64,000 nucleotides of DNA from Flavobacteriaceae bacterium UBA1903 (GCA_002337605.1 DDGL01000016.1:282973-346972), one strand, 5' to 3'. Positions 35,169 to 43,583 are shown, counted from the first letter of the stretch. A program made the numbers and translations. Notes: generated by a model from the letters alone, not told the origin.

Positions 35169-35897
35169 ATGCTGTCGCGCTACCTTCCCGTATTTATCAT
35201 CCTATCGTTACTGGCAGAAATTTTTGGGACCGTGGGCGGATTCGGATCATCAGTATTTTTTGTCCCCGTAGCAAACTTCTTCCTAGACTTCCAATCGGTG
35301 TTAGGAATTACCGCACTCTACCACGTATCTAGCAACCTTACCAAAATTGCCTTTTTTCGAAAAGGATTGGACAAAGATGTGATATTGAAATTAGGTGTTC
35401 CAGCGGTGCTGTTCGTGATTATTGGCGGATTTATTAGTAAATATATCGACCCTACCACCCTAACCTATGTATTGGGAATTTTCTTGGTAGGATTGAGTCT
35501 TGCTTTCCTAATCTTCAAAAAATTGGTAATAAAACCAACGACCAAAAATGCTGTGACGGGAGGAGTTTTATCTGGATTAAGTGCTGGAATTTTAGGAACT
35601 GGCGGTGCTATTCGTGGTATCACACTGGCAGCCTTTAAAATGAAAAAGGATAAGTTTATTGCAACATCTGCCGTAATTGATTTGGGAGTCGATTTTAGCC
35701 GAACCATCGTGTATTATTTCAATGGCTATATTAAAAGTGAACTACTATACCTTATTCCTATTCTCATAGTAGTGGGAATCTTGGGTACTTGGATTGGGAA
35801 ATTAATTTTAAACAAAATGTCCCAAGAACAGTTTCGATACATTGTTCTATTCCTGATCTTGGGAATTGGGTTAGCCAGTATTATCAGTAATTTATGA
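35169..35897 (+). CDS. TauE/SafE family sulfite exporter-like permease
   Basis: A polytopic inner-membrane protein of about 242 aa with roughly seven to eight helices. The TauE/SafE signatures are LAEIFGTVGGFGSSVFFVPV near the N-terminus and the repeated GGVLSGLSAGILGTGGAIRG in the second half. Family members export sulfite, sulfonates or related anions. ATG 35169 (MLSRYLPVFI) is chosen because the mapped promoter would start the transcript downstream of the ATG at 35145. It is the first backbone gene right of attR. Confidence 0.85.
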   Translation: MLSRYLPVFIILSLLAEIFGTVGGFGSSVFFVPVANFFLDFQSVLGITALYHVSSNLTKIAFFRKGLDKDVILKLGVPAVLFVIIGGFISKYIDPTTLTYVLGIFLVGLSLAFLIFKKLVIKPTTKNAVTGGVLSGLSAGILGTGGAIRGITLAAFKMKKDKFIATSAVIDLGVDFSRTIVYYFNGYIKSELLYLIPILIVVGILGTWIGKLILNKMSQEQFRYIVLFLILGIGLASIISNL

Positions 35898-36647
35898 GGC
35901 TAAGAGCTTGGGAAGAAACTCCAATGCTTTGGGATCTCTGTTTTTAAAATAGTAGTACGCATATTTTTTAATCCATACCTCGTCCAAGAACTTAATAAAC
36001 GCAGGTAGTAAGTGGTTTTTATATTGTTTTACCTGTATTTCTTTGCCATTGGGCAATCTGTGCGAATAGAGTTTGTAATCCTCTTTACTCTTCGGAAAAT
36101 TCTTTTCCAGATAATTATCAAAATGAATTCCCACGCTTACCTCAGGGCGCATTTGTTTTCCTGTTAGGGCTTTGTTGGGGATATGATACCCTAAGCGTTC
36201 AAAACGACCATACAGGCGAATGAACAATTCAGTTAAAACCGAAAAATGCCCAGGTGCAATACGGTCATAATTATCATTGAACCGAATAACAAAATTGGGA
36301 ATCTCCAACCGTTTTGTTGTATAATATCCTCTCACGCGAATAAGTGGTAGCACTTGATCCGTAACCCATTTTCTGAATTTGATGGCGCCTTCCGTATCAC
36401 TTCGAAAAATAAGTGCATAGAGTCCACTTTCTGAAATTAGATTTACATTTTGTGTTTTTCCATCTCTGAAAATTTCCGAAGACAATCGCTCATTTTCATC
36501 CAAACTATCCAACACCTCGATAGGGTCTTTCAGTTGTAAAATACTGGTTATATCATCCGCAACAAACCAAATCTGGTTGTCAATCTCTACCGACCTCAAT
36601 TGCTGAAAATAATTGAGCGGTTTATTTTGTGTGGCTACTGTTTTCAT
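35892..36647 (-). CDS. BRO-N domain (phage antirepressor-like) protein
   Basis: A 251-aa protein. The first ~110 residues match the BRO-N DNA-binding domain: EIDNQIWFVADDITSILQLK, then ERLSSEIF, LISESGLYALIFRSDTEGAI, and KFRKWVTDQVLPLIRVRGYY. The C-terminal half is unassigned. BRO-N proteins are often phage or mobile-element antirepressors, yet stand-alone copies occur in Bacteroidota chromosomes. It overlaps the convergent TauE gene by 6 bp. Confidence 0.82.
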   Translation of the reverse strand: MKTVATQNKPLNYFQQLRSVEIDNQIWFVADDITSILQLKDPIEVLDSLDENERLSSEIFRDGKTQNVNLISESGLYALIFRSDTEGAIKFRKWVTDQVLPLIRVRGYYTTKRLEIPNFVIRFNDNYDRIAPGHFSVLTELFIRLYGRFERLGYHIPNKALTGKQMRPEVSVGIHFDNYLEKNFPKSKEDYKLYSHRLPNGKEIQVKQYKNHLLPAFIKFLDEVWIKKYAYYYFKNRDPKALEFLPKLLAS

Positions 36648-36652
36648 AAATT

Positions 36653-36922
36653 TTAGGTGTTAATTTTTCCTATGGCACAGCTTACATACGAAGCTGCTTT
36701 TTTGAGTACTGTGTTTTTATACCCTACTACGGGATAACCAATTTTTGAAAGTTTGGCACGAACGTTCTCATATACATCTTCATCTTTATACGTAAGCGCT
36801 ATAGAATTTTCATCGGTATGCACAGCAATGTTCTGCACACCATTAATGCCCAACAATGCATTGAGGATTGTGTTTTCACAACCTCCACATTTTAAATTCT
36901 GAATTCGAAATGTCTTTTTCAT
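36653..36922 (-). CDS. Heavy-metal-associated (HMA) domain protein
   Basis: An 89-aa protein with the metal-binding motif in QNLKCGGCENTILNAL (CxxC), followed by GVQNIAVHTDENSIAL, the normal HMA ferredoxin-like fold. A C-terminal extension (KKAASYVSCAIGKINT) adds a Cys. I start at ATG 36922 (MKKTFRIQNL): the mapped -7 box lies at 36940-36947, so the upstream ATG at 36940 would be inside the promoter. It probably handles copper or a similar ion in the cytosol. Confidence 0.85.
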   Translation of the reverse strand: MKKTFRIQNLKCGGCENTILNALLGINGVQNIAVHTDENSIALTYKDEDVYENVRAKLSKIGYPVVGYKNTVLKKAASYVSCAIGKINT

Positions 36923-36939
36923 TAGAGTATTATTTACCA

Positions 36940-36982
36940 TAAATATACACTGATAGACTTGCAGCATCTATGATAAATATCA
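36940..36982 (-). promoter_or_regulatory. Crp/Fnr-type site and -7 box for the HMA gene
   Basis: Palindrome TGATAAATATCA (36971-36982). On the minus strand the -7 box TATATTTA covers 36947-36940, exactly 29.5 bp from the site centre. It is divergent from the mlaE promoter next to it. Confidence 0.8.
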
Positions 36983-36993
36983 GTTTACTTAGC

Positions 36994-37036
36994 TGACTTA
37001 TATCATTTTATCTTTAAAAATCGAAATCTATTTTTA
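36994..37036 (+). promoter_or_regulatory. Crp/Fnr-type site and -7 box for mlaEFD
   Basis: A degenerate palindrome TGACTTATATCA (36994-37005), with -7 box TATTTTTA at 37029-37036. The exact 29.5-bp spacing supports this weaker site. Transcription would start near 37041, upstream of the mlaE start. Confidence 0.7.
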
Positions 37037-37057
37037 CTTCTAAGAAAATGATGAATA

Positions 37058-37840
37058 TTGAACAGCACCGACACGATAACAAGTAAAACCAAACGCTTTT
37101 TTGAAGAAATAGGCGATATGACATATTTCGCCATACGTTTCTTTAGAGAGGTTTTTACGGCTCCCTTTGAATGGAGGGAATTTGTTAGGCAATGTTACCA
37201 GATGGGCAATCGCTCCTTTTTGTTAGTGGGTGTTACTGGCTTTATTTTGGGATTGGTATTTACCCTGCAATCCAGACCCACATTAATGGAGTTTGGAGCC
37301 GAATCGTGGATGCCCTCTATGGTAAGTATCTCCATCGTGCGTGAAATTGGCCCGGTAATTATAGCCCTTATTTGTGCGGGACGCATAGGATCTGGAATTG
37401 GTGCCGAACTGGGCAGTATGAAAGTGACCGAGCAGATTGATGCGATGGAAGTGTCTGGAACCAATCCGTTTAAATATTTAGTGGTTACCCGAATTTTAGC
37501 CACTACGTTAATGCTCCCATTGCTCATCATAATGGGGGATGCCGTGGCACTTTTAGGTTCTGCCATTGTTGAGAATTTAAAAGGCGAAGTTTCATATCTG
37601 CTGTACTTTAACAAGGTCTTTGATGCCTTGCAGTTTAGCGATGTTATTCCTGCAACCATAAAGTCGTTTTTCTTTGGTTTTGCAATTGGTTTGGTAGGAT
37701 GTTACAAGGGGTATCATTGCTCAAAAGGTACGGTTGGTGTTGGTGAAGCTTCAAATGCGGCTGTGGTCTATACCTCGATGCTACTCTTCGTTATTGACTT
37801 TATCGCCGTATTTCTAACCGATATTTTCTTTGAAATATGA
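37058..37840 (+). CDS. mlaE: MlaE-family ABC transporter permease
   Basis: A 260-aa (from TTG 37058) or 240-aa (from ATG 37118) inner-membrane permease. FILGLVFTLQSRPTLMEFGA, REIGPVIIALICAGRIGSGI, GAELGSMKVTEQIDAMEVSG and NPFKYLVVTR are the MlaE/YrbE core. I keep TTG 37058 because the segment KRFFEEIGDMTYFAIRFFRE looks like genuine coding sequence. It forms an importer/exporter of phospholipids between the membranes with the MlaF and MlaD proteins encoded next. Confidence 0.9.
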   Translation: MNSTDTITSKTKRFFEEIGDMTYFAIRFFREVFTAPFEWREFVRQCYQMGNRSFLLVGVTGFILGLVFTLQSRPTLMEFGAESWMPSMVSISIVREIGPVIIALICAGRIGSGIGAELGSMKVTEQIDAMEVSGTNPFKYLVVTRILATTLMLPLLIIMGDAVALLGSAIVENLKGEVSYLLYFNKVFDALQFSDVIPATIKSFFFGFAIGLVGCYKGYHCSKGTVGVGEASNAAVVYTSMLLFVIDFIAVFLTDIFFEI

Positions 37841-37922
37841 AATGCACAATCACATACTTAAAATCATTAAAAAATAATAAACAGGGCATTCCATCTTCCT
37901 ATTTATCTAATAATATCTGCAG

Positions 37923-38660
37923 ATGAAAAAGCCCGTATTAGAAATAAAGGATTTACGCAAAAGTTTTGGCGACAACCACGTGTTACACGGTTTTAGCCTA
38001 AAGCTGTATAAAGGCGAGAATCTAGTGATTATGGGAAAGTCAGGTTCGGGGAAATCGGTAATGATTAAATGTTTGGTGGGCTTGATGGCAGCCGATAGTG
38101 GCTCTATAAAAATTAAGGACTTTGATATCATTTCTCTGGGCAGAAAAGAACTGGATGTATTGCGAACTGAAATTGGTTTTCTCTTTCAGGGAAGTGCGCT
38201 GTATGATTCTATGACAGTTCGGGAAAATTTGGAGTTTCCCTTGCGCAGAAACAAAAACAAAATTGATGGTTCGCAAACAACCGAAGCATTGGTACTCGAA
38301 GCCTTGGAAAATGTAGGTTTGGTACACGCCATAGATTTAATGCCAGCAGAGCTTTCTGGTGGGATGCAACGTCGTGTAGCATTGGCAAGAGCGCTGATAT
38401 TGAAGCCAAAGATTATACTCTATGACGAACCCACCACAGGTCTTGACCCCATAACCTCGAAGGAAATTATTCAATTAATGCGCCGGATACAAGCCACATA
38501 TAAAACATCATCACTTATCATTACTCACGATGTGGACTGCGCACGAGTGATTAGCAACCGAATGATTTTATTGGTAGATGGAATAAACTATGCCGAAGGC
38601 ACCTTTGAGGAACTTTCACAATCGCAAGACCCACAAGTAAAAGCCTTTTTTAAAACCTAA
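37923..38660 (+). CDS. mlaF: MlaF-type ABC transporter ATP-binding protein
   Basis: A 245-aa ATPase with Walker A (MGKSGSGKSVMIK), ABC signature (ELSGGMQRRVALARAL), Walker B (IILYDEPTTGLDP) and the H-loop (ITHDVDCAR). The LSGGMQRR signature and the QGSALYDSMTVREN Q-loop are typical of MlaF. It lies 82 bp after mlaE and 5 bp before mlaD, in one operon. Confidence 0.93.
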   Translation: MKKPVLEIKDLRKSFGDNHVLHGFSLKLYKGENLVIMGKSGSGKSVMIKCLVGLMAADSGSIKIKDFDIISLGRKELDVLRTEIGFLFQGSALYDSMTVRENLEFPLRRNKNKIDGSQTTEALVLEALENVGLVHAIDLMPAELSGGMQRRVALARALILKPKIILYDEPTTGLDPITSKEIIQLMRRIQATYKTSSLIITHDVDCARVISNRMILLVDGINYAEGTFEELSQSQDPQVKAFFKT

Positions 38661-38665
38661 AGATT

Positions 38666-39652
38666 ATGAAAAAATCAGCTTCCCATAAAACCCGAGTCGG
38701 ATTGTTTGTTGTCGTTGGCACCCTATTGTTGGTGGCAGCACTCTATTTTATAGGTAATAGGCAACATATCTTTAGTAAGAATATGCAGGTGTATGCTGTT
38801 TTTCAGAATGTGAATGGCCTGCAATTAGGTAATAACGTTCGCTACTCTGGCATCAATGTAGGTACTGTTGGCAAAATTGAAATGGTCGATGAAGCCACCA
38901 TAGTTGTGCAAATGATGGTGGAAGAAAAAACAGGCGCATTTATCAAGAGAGATGCGATAGCGACCATTGGGTCAGATGGGTTGGTGGGAAGTATGGTGGT
39001 TAATATCCTTCCAGGGAAAGAAAATTTTTCCCAAATTAAATCTGGCGATACCATTCCTACCTACAGCAAAATAGGTGCTGATGATATGCTATCAACCCTT
39101 AATGTAACTAACGAAAATGCGGCCTTGCTCACTTCAGACTTACTGAAAATTACTAATAAAATCTTAGAAGGCGAAGGAGCCTTGGGAGCCCTTATCACAG
39201 ATGCTACCTTAACTAAAGACATACGTGCCACCTTGACCAATCTAAAAAACACCACTAACGGCACCAACCTATTAATTGCTTCCATAAATCGTAAGGTTTC
39301 AAAAATAGATATGGAAAATAGTGCGGCTGGAGTAGTGCTGAATGATACCCTTGTAGGCAATCAGATACAACGAATGGTATCTAATCTTGAAAAATCCAGT
39401 ACTTCTATTTCGGAGACAACGAAGCAATTGGTAACTATTATTGCTGAGATTAATACGGCTGAAAGTACTTTCAATTACCTCACTAAGGATGAAACATTGC
39501 CAAAAACGATTGATTCCACAATGATAGAAATCAAAGAGGCTTCCCAAAAGTTGAATGAAAATATGGAAGCACTGAAACATAACTTTTTATTCAGAGGCTA
39601 TTTTAGAAAACAAGAACGTGAAGCCAAGAAAAAAGATACATCTTCAAAATAA
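38666..39652 (+). CDS. mlaD: MlaD-type MCE-domain lipid-binding protein
   Basis: A 328-aa protein. An N-terminal membrane helix (VGLFVVVGTLLLVAALYFIG) is followed by an MCE domain (VYAVFQNVNGLQLGNNVRYS, NVGTVGKIEMVDEATIVVQM, IGSDGLVGSMVVNI). A long helical, Ser/Thr-rich C-terminal region then runs to a basic tail. It is the periplasmic substrate-binding ring of the Mla lipid transporter. The MCE part occupies about residues 38-120. Confidence 0.92.
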   Translation: MKKSASHKTRVGLFVVVGTLLLVAALYFIGNRQHIFSKNMQVYAVFQNVNGLQLGNNVRYSGINVGTVGKIEMVDEATIVVQMMVEEKTGAFIKRDAIATIGSDGLVGSMVVNILPGKENFSQIKSGDTIPTYSKIGADDMLSTLNVTNENAALLTSDLLKITNKILEGEGALGALITDATLTKDIRATLTNLKNTTNGTNLLIASINRKVSKIDMENSAAGVVLNDTLVGNQIQRMVSNLEKSSTSISETTKQLVTIIAEINTAESTFNYLTKDETLPKTIDSTMIEIKEASQKLNENMEALKHNFLFRGYFRKQEREAKKKDTSSK

Positions 39653-39657
39653 CAACA

Positions 39658-40155
39658 ATGAACATAGAACACCTTGAAGAACGTGTGATAGATTATAAGA
39701 CCTCTATCGAAACAGTGGTTTCCAAAAAGACTAAATGGAACAAATTTGCTAAGCCCTTGTTATTAAAAACGCTGAAGGCTATTGCGACAAAATATCCCAT
39801 TGGTTGGAAAGTACAGGAGCTCAATTGGATTCATAACAGCGAAGCCATTAATATTAGTTTTGAAGCCTTTCCGGAGGAATTAATGGATTGTACCAATAGA
39901 ATTCCTGCATTTCAATTTATTCCTGGAGGAGCTTTGGTGTTCTCACAAACCTACAGTGGAGATGTTTATATTTTTGTTCTATTTCCAGAAATTGACGGAA
40001 TGTCTGTGGAAAATAATATGATAGAATTTGGAATGGTAAGCCCTTCAGAAATCACAGAAAAGGTAATTATTGAGAAAGTAGATGATTTTTTAAAGGAAAT
40101 GATTCAATGGGAAGTGCCCAATAAGAAAACAAGAGTTGGCTATAGTTCCTCTTGA
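39658..40155 (+). CDS. Hypothetical protein at the end of the mla operon
   Basis: A 165-aa soluble protein with no signal peptide. The first ~60 residues are basic and helical; then a beta-rich stretch follows (FQFIPGGALVFSQTYSGDVYIFVLFPEIDG). No family is recognised. It starts 5 bp after mlaD and overlaps the convergent patatin gene by 16 bp at its 3' end. Operon membership suggests an accessory role in lipid handling or in the stress response. Confidence 0.65.
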   Translation: MNIEHLEERVIDYKTSIETVVSKKTKWNKFAKPLLLKTLKAIATKYPIGWKVQELNWIHNSEAINISFEAFPEELMDCTNRIPAFQFIPGGALVFSQTYSGDVYIFVLFPEIDGMSVENNMIEFGMVSPSEITEKVIIEKVDDFLKEMIQWEVPNKKTRVGYSSS

Positions 40156-40907
40156 ATTTGAAAGGTTGCAAGACTCTGTTTGGCCGCTTCGTAGCCTATT
40201 TCAAAGATGGCATCGATAGCCTTAAGGTTGAACATCCCATATTTTTCGAGCCTTTTAGGTGCAATCAACAGATCCACATCTTTAAATTTAGGGAGGCATT
40301 GACTGCCAAAACTTATATGATAGGCGCGATATGCAACTTGGTATGAATGTTTTAATTGGTGAGGGTAAACATCTTCTAAAGGATTTACGTAAACGCCCAC
40401 GATTGTATCGCAAATATCTTTTAAAGGTTCTACGGGAAAGTTGTTTAACACGCCACCATCTACATAGGGAGTTTCGTTAATGATAACGGGAGTAAATAAT
40501 CCAGGAAAAGCTGCAGAAGCGAGGACAGGTTTAATAAGTTCACCTTCCGTAAAAATTGTTTCGCTTCCTTCTATAAGATTGGTGGCTGGTACATACAGTT
40601 TTCTTTTCAATACCTTGAAATCATCTTCTTTAAAGAGCGGGGAAAAATCTTGATAGAATTTTATGGTATCGATAAAGCCTGGTTTGTTACGCGCATATCG
40701 CTTATAGTGGAAAATAGGTACTTTCTTGAAGAATGTCAAGATTGTTTCACAAGAATGCCCTGCTGCATACAACGCTCCTACAATGGCTCCTGCGCTTGTA
40801 CCAGATAAATGGGTAATCTCAATTTGTTTTTCTTCAAGTGCTTTTAAAACGCCAATGTGCGCCACACCTCTGGCACCACCACCTGATAGAACCAATCCTG
40901 TTTTCAT
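40140..40907 (-). CDS. Patatin-like phospholipase
   Basis: A 255-aa serine hydrolase of the RssA/patatin type. The oxyanion-hole motif GGGARG starts the protein, the nucleophile elbow is LSGTSAGAIVG (GTSAG), and the catalytic Asp is in YVDGGVLNNFPV (DGG). No membrane segment is seen, so it likely acts on membrane phospholipids from the cytosol. It is the second gene of a small operon with a 68-aa protein 10 bp upstream and is convergent with the mla operon. Confidence 0.92.
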   Translation of the reverse strand: MKTGLVLSGGGARGVAHIGVLKALEEKQIEITHLSGTSAGAIVGALYAAGHSCETILTFFKKVPIFHYKRYARNKPGFIDTIKFYQDFSPLFKEDDFKVLKRKLYVPATNLIEGSETIFTEGELIKPVLASAAFPGLFTPVIINETPYVDGGVLNNFPVEPLKDICDTIVGVYVNPLEDVYPHQLKHSYQVAYRAYHISFGSQCLPKFKDVDLLIAPKRLEKYGMFNLKAIDAIFEIGYEAAKQSLATFQIQEEL

Positions 40908-40916
40908 ATTTTGCTT

Positions 40917-41123
40917 CTATTTTTTCTTGAAACCGTCCAACAGAGCATTCAAGTCATTTACATATTTTTCAAGCAATGCTTCTGTGTGATTTTGTTCTGT
41001 GTCTGAAATCAAAGTTATTGGGTCTTCATCCAATAATTTATAGACTTCAGGATAATCCGTTTGGATTTTTAGCAACGCATCAGTCACTTTCTTAATCGTT
41101 GTTGCTTGAATTTTAGTGTTCAT
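40917..41123 (-). CDS. Small helical protein before the patatin
   Basis: A 68-aa protein beginning MNTKIQATTIKKVTDALLKI, mostly helical and acidic in its second half. No family is recognised. It is the first gene after the regulon promoter at 41144-41186 and is followed 10 bp later by the patatin gene, so the two are co-transcribed. Confidence 0.65.
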   Translation of the reverse strand: MNTKIQATTIKKVTDALLKIQTDYPEVYKLLDEDPITLISDTEQNHTEALLEKYVNDLNALLDGFKKK

Positions 41124-41143
41124 TGAGATTTTATTGTTTCTGG

Positions 41144-41186
41144 TAAAAATAGATAAGCGAGCGCATACATAAGATGATATCTATCA
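41144..41186 (-). promoter_or_regulatory. Crp/Fnr-type site and -7 box for the patatin operon
   Basis: Palindrome TGATATCTATCA (41175-41186). On the minus strand the -7 box TATTTTTA covers 41151-41144, at the exact 29.5-bp spacing. A second site 35 bp further right serves the divergent gene. Confidence 0.8.
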
Positions 41187-41209
41187 GTCAAATAACATTT
41201 TTCTCTATA

Positions 41210-41252
41210 TGATAAATATCATAGGGTTCAGGAAATTTCATGAGTATTTTAG
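41210..41252 (+). promoter_or_regulatory. Crp/Fnr-type site and -7 box for the 169-aa membrane protein
   Basis: Palindrome TGATAAATATCA (41210-41221), with -7 box TATTTTAG at 41245-41252 (29.5-bp spacing). The box deviates from TAnnTTTG in its last positions. Confidence 0.75.
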
Positions 41253-41271
41253 CTGTTTAAAATGCTAACAG

Positions 41272-41781
41272 ATGAGATCGAAATTTATAAGTAGGGTGCT
41301 CTTTGTTTTAGGTATTGTTTTGGTATTACTGGCATTTGGCTATTGGTACAAGCTGACCTACTCTATGGAAGTTGCCGAAAATAGTGGGATTAATAGCCCA
41401 CAGCTTGCAACCAAAATTTTGATAGCAACACAAGGTAGTGACTTTAAGGATGCCATTGTTACTAACCTTATCAATTTCTATAAGAAAGATTCTGTACATC
41501 TTAAGACGATAGATGTCACGCAATTACGACAAGTTAAACCCAACGAGTATAATGCAATTATCCTTTTGCATACCTGGGAGTATGGAAAGCCACCTCGAAT
41601 TGTGAGTCAATTCATCAATGAAAATAGCGCATTAAAAAACAAAATGATTGTTTACGCTACATCTGGCGCTGGGAATAATAAAATAGAAGGTATTGATGCA
41701 ATGGCTGGCGAGTCAATACTTGAAAATGCCAGTGATGTTTCTGATGAGGTTATTGAGAAGATTGAGAGCATACTAAAATAG
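41272..41781 (+). CDS. Membrane-anchored protein with a flavodoxin-like domain
   Basis: A 169-aa protein. One N-terminal helix (VLFVLGIVLVLLAFGYWYKL) anchors a soluble alpha/beta domain. The pattern TKILIATQGSDFKDAIVTNL (strand then helix), NAIILLHTWEYGKPP and KMIVYATSGAG looks like a flavodoxin fold, although a canonical FMN phosphate loop is not clear. The soluble domain could face the periplasm. Electron transfer is one possibility; no specific function is assigned. Confidence 0.55.
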   Translation: MRSKFISRVLFVLGIVLVLLAFGYWYKLTYSMEVAENSGINSPQLATKILIATQGSDFKDAIVTNLINFYKKDSVHLKTIDVTQLRQVKPNEYNAIILLHTWEYGKPPRIVSQFINENSALKNKMIVYATSGAGNNKIEGIDAMAGESILENASDVSDEVIEKIESILK

Positions 41782-41841
41782 TGGCTTCGTTTTTTCAGAA
41801 CGGAAAACCAGAGAATTCTTTAAGGTTACATTTTTAAAGAC

Positions 41842-41884
41842 TGATAAATATCATAGTATTCCTAATACCATCCTACTACTTTTG
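41842..41884 (+). promoter_or_regulatory. Crp/Fnr-type site and -7 box for hpf-usp
   Basis: Palindrome TGATAAATATCA (41842-41853), with -7 box TACTTTTG at 41877-41884, a perfect match to TAnnTTTG at the standard 29.5-bp spacing. The activator would be centred near -41 relative to the transcript start. Confidence 0.88.
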
Positions 41885-41903
41885 AAATAATAAATGAAAA
41901 ACT

Positions 41904-42215
41904 ATGACAATTAATATTCAATTTGTAAAGATGAAGACCAGCGAGAGCTTGGTTGCGTATGTGACCAAGAAACTTCAAAAATTAAATAAAAAATATAGCT
42001 GGGTTATTCGGGCAGATGTATTTTTCAAAATTGAAAATGATCCTACTGAAAAAGGACATATCTGTGAAATGGAACTCAGTTTACCCGGTCCTAAAATATT
42101 TGCTGTTTCTAATGAGAAAAATTATGAAATGGCCGTAAAGGAAACCATTAGCGACCTCGATAAGCAACTAAAAAAACGAAAAGCAAAATTCACGAAACAA
42201 AATATCTCATCATAA
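41904..42215 (+). CDS. hpf: Short ribosome hibernation-promoting factor (HPF/RaiA)
   Basis: A 103-aa single-domain protein of the RaiA/HPF/YfiA family. It shows INIQFVKMKTSESLVAYVTK, KLNKKYSWVIRADVFFKIEN, and CEMELSLPGPKIFAVSNEKN, then a basic C-terminus (KKRKAKFTKQ). This is the short form without the dimerising C-terminal domain. It inactivates or protects ribosomes during energy limitation. Its stop codon directly abuts the ATG of the following stress-protein gene. Confidence 0.92.
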   Translation: MTINIQFVKMKTSESLVAYVTKKLQKLNKKYSWVIRADVFFKIENDPTEKGHICEMELSLPGPKIFAVSNEKNYEMAVKETISDLDKQLKKRKAKFTKQNISS

Positions 42216-43049
42216 ATGAAAAAAATACTCATACCCGTAGACTTTTCAGAACACTCTGAATATGCCCTTGAAGTAGGAGCAACATTAGCAAAAAAACACG
42301 ATGCTACTTTAATTGTCCTTCATATGATGGGGCTTTCAGAAGCTGTATTGACCAAAAATGAATCCCAAGAAATGTTTGAAGCCATTTATTATATGAAGTT
42401 GGCCGAAAAGCGCTTCAGTGATTTTTTGAATAAAGACTATCTTAAAGGGATTACCATAGAAACCACCGTTCAAAATTATAAAGAGTTTCACGAAATAAAC
42501 AGGGTCGCTGAAGATTTCGAAGCCGACTTGATTTTGATGGGCTCTCACGGCGCCAGCGGTCTCAAGGAAGTATTCGTTGGAAGCAATACCGAAAAGGTAG
42601 TGCGAACTTCAGACATTCCAGTGTTGGTAATTAAAAATCGTACCGAAGAATTTAAAATGCAAAAGGTAGTATTTGCCTGCGACTTTAATATGGATTTCAC
42701 AGGGGCATTCAAAAAAGCCTGGGATTTTTTTGAGAAGATTGATGCAGAGTTTCAAGTGGTCTTTATTAATACTCCAGAGAAATTTTTGAGCAATCAAGAA
42801 ATGCAGGAACGTGCTTTTAAATTTATGTTACATAGTGGCGTGGACAATACCGATGTGTATGATAACACTGCATATTACTGCGACTATAGATTAGAACACG
42901 GTATTTTCAGTTTTAGTGACGAGGTGGATGCAGATATGGTGGTAATCCCAACCCACGGAAGAAGAGGGCTGGCCCATTTCTTTTCTGAAAATGTTGGCGA
43001 GGCTATCGTGAATCATAGTGAGTTGCCCATAATGACCTTTAAGGTCTAA
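42216..43049 (+). CDS. Universal stress protein, two tandem UspA domains
   Basis: A 277-aa protein. The first domain starts MKKILIPVDFSEHSEYALEV and ends with the nucleotide-binding motif MGSHGASGLKEVFVGSNTE (G2xG9xGS). The second domain starts at about residue 147 (QKVVFACDFNMDFTGAFKKA) and keeps a HGRRG element but not the full motif. ATP binding is therefore likely in the N-terminal half only. It is transcribed with hpf. Confidence 0.93.
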   Translation: MKKILIPVDFSEHSEYALEVGATLAKKHDATLIVLHMMGLSEAVLTKNESQEMFEAIYYMKLAEKRFSDFLNKDYLKGITIETTVQNYKEFHEINRVAEDFEADLILMGSHGASGLKEVFVGSNTEKVVRTSDIPVLVIKNRTEEFKMQKVVFACDFNMDFTGAFKKAWDFFEKIDAEFQVVFINTPEKFLSNQEMQERAFKFMLHSGVDNTDVYDNTAYYCDYRLEHGIFSFSDEVDADMVVIPTHGRRGLAHFFSENVGEAIVNHSELPIMTFKV

Positions 43050-43069
43050 GGACGATGCATTATGATTGA

Positions 43070-43098
43070 AAAGGGAATCCTGTAAAAGGATTCCCTTT
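43070..43098 (+). terminator. Bidirectional terminator between usp and the PNPOx gene
   Basis: An 11-bp perfect stem AAAGGGAATCC / GGATTCCCTTT with a 7-nt loop. A T-rich flank follows on the right, and A residues precede it on the left, so it can end both convergent transcripts. Confidence 0.85.
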
Positions 43099-43104
43099 CT
43101 TTAC

Positions 43105-43560
43105 TTAAAACATACGCATCCTTCCGGTAATATCTTCAATACTGATGGTGAATACAATAGGGATATCGTCCTTATAAATCTTGCTGGAAAACTGACTTAT
43201 AAAGTCTAGGTCCAGTAGCTTTTTCCTTAGAATAAGGTCTTTTACACCCAATGAGAATTGATGTAATAAGGCTTTAGCGGTGGAACCTTCCACTTCACTA
43301 TAAGTGCCTTGAACCAAAACCGATTTCCAGTCATTGACCGAGTCAATATCGGTTACCGATAGTGATACTGCGTTATTTTTTCGCATTGCCTTAATCTTGT
43401 GTCCCATTGCCGAATAACCTATGATGTTATTTTTTTCTTCGTTGTAAAAATAAGTAATAGGTACTACAAAAGACTTGCCTTGAAATAGATAGCCCAAACT
43501 CCCTATGTAGTTTGTACTAAGCAATAGGATTTTTTCTTTATCGTCTAAGGTCTTGATCAT
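43105..43560 (-). CDS. Pyridoxamine 5'-phosphate oxidase-family (split-barrel flavin) protein
   Basis: A 151-aa protein. NYIGSLGYLFQGKSFVVPIT and NIIGYSAMGHKIKAMRKNN, then AVSLSVTDIDSVNDWKSVLV and QGTYSEVEG, match the flavin-nucleotide-binding PNPOx-like family (NimA-like). These bind FMN, F420 or heme and are common in low-oxygen regulons. It has its own Crp/Fnr-type promoter and is convergent with the usp gene. Confidence 0.85.
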   Translation of the reverse strand: MIKTLDDKEKILLLSTNYIGSLGYLFQGKSFVVPITYFYNEEKNNIIGYSAMGHKIKAMRKNNAVSLSVTDIDSVNDWKSVLVQGTYSEVEGSTAKALLHQFSLGVKDLILRKKLLDLDFISQFSSKIYKDDIPIVFTISIEDITGRMRMF

Positions 43561-43583
43561 AACACTGTGTATTAATTAATTAG

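Noticed and set aside
37048..37086. A 12-codon leader peptide before mlaE
   Set aside because: The ATG-started frame exists and ends in TAA, but there is no attenuator-like hairpin or codon bias to support a regulatory peptide.
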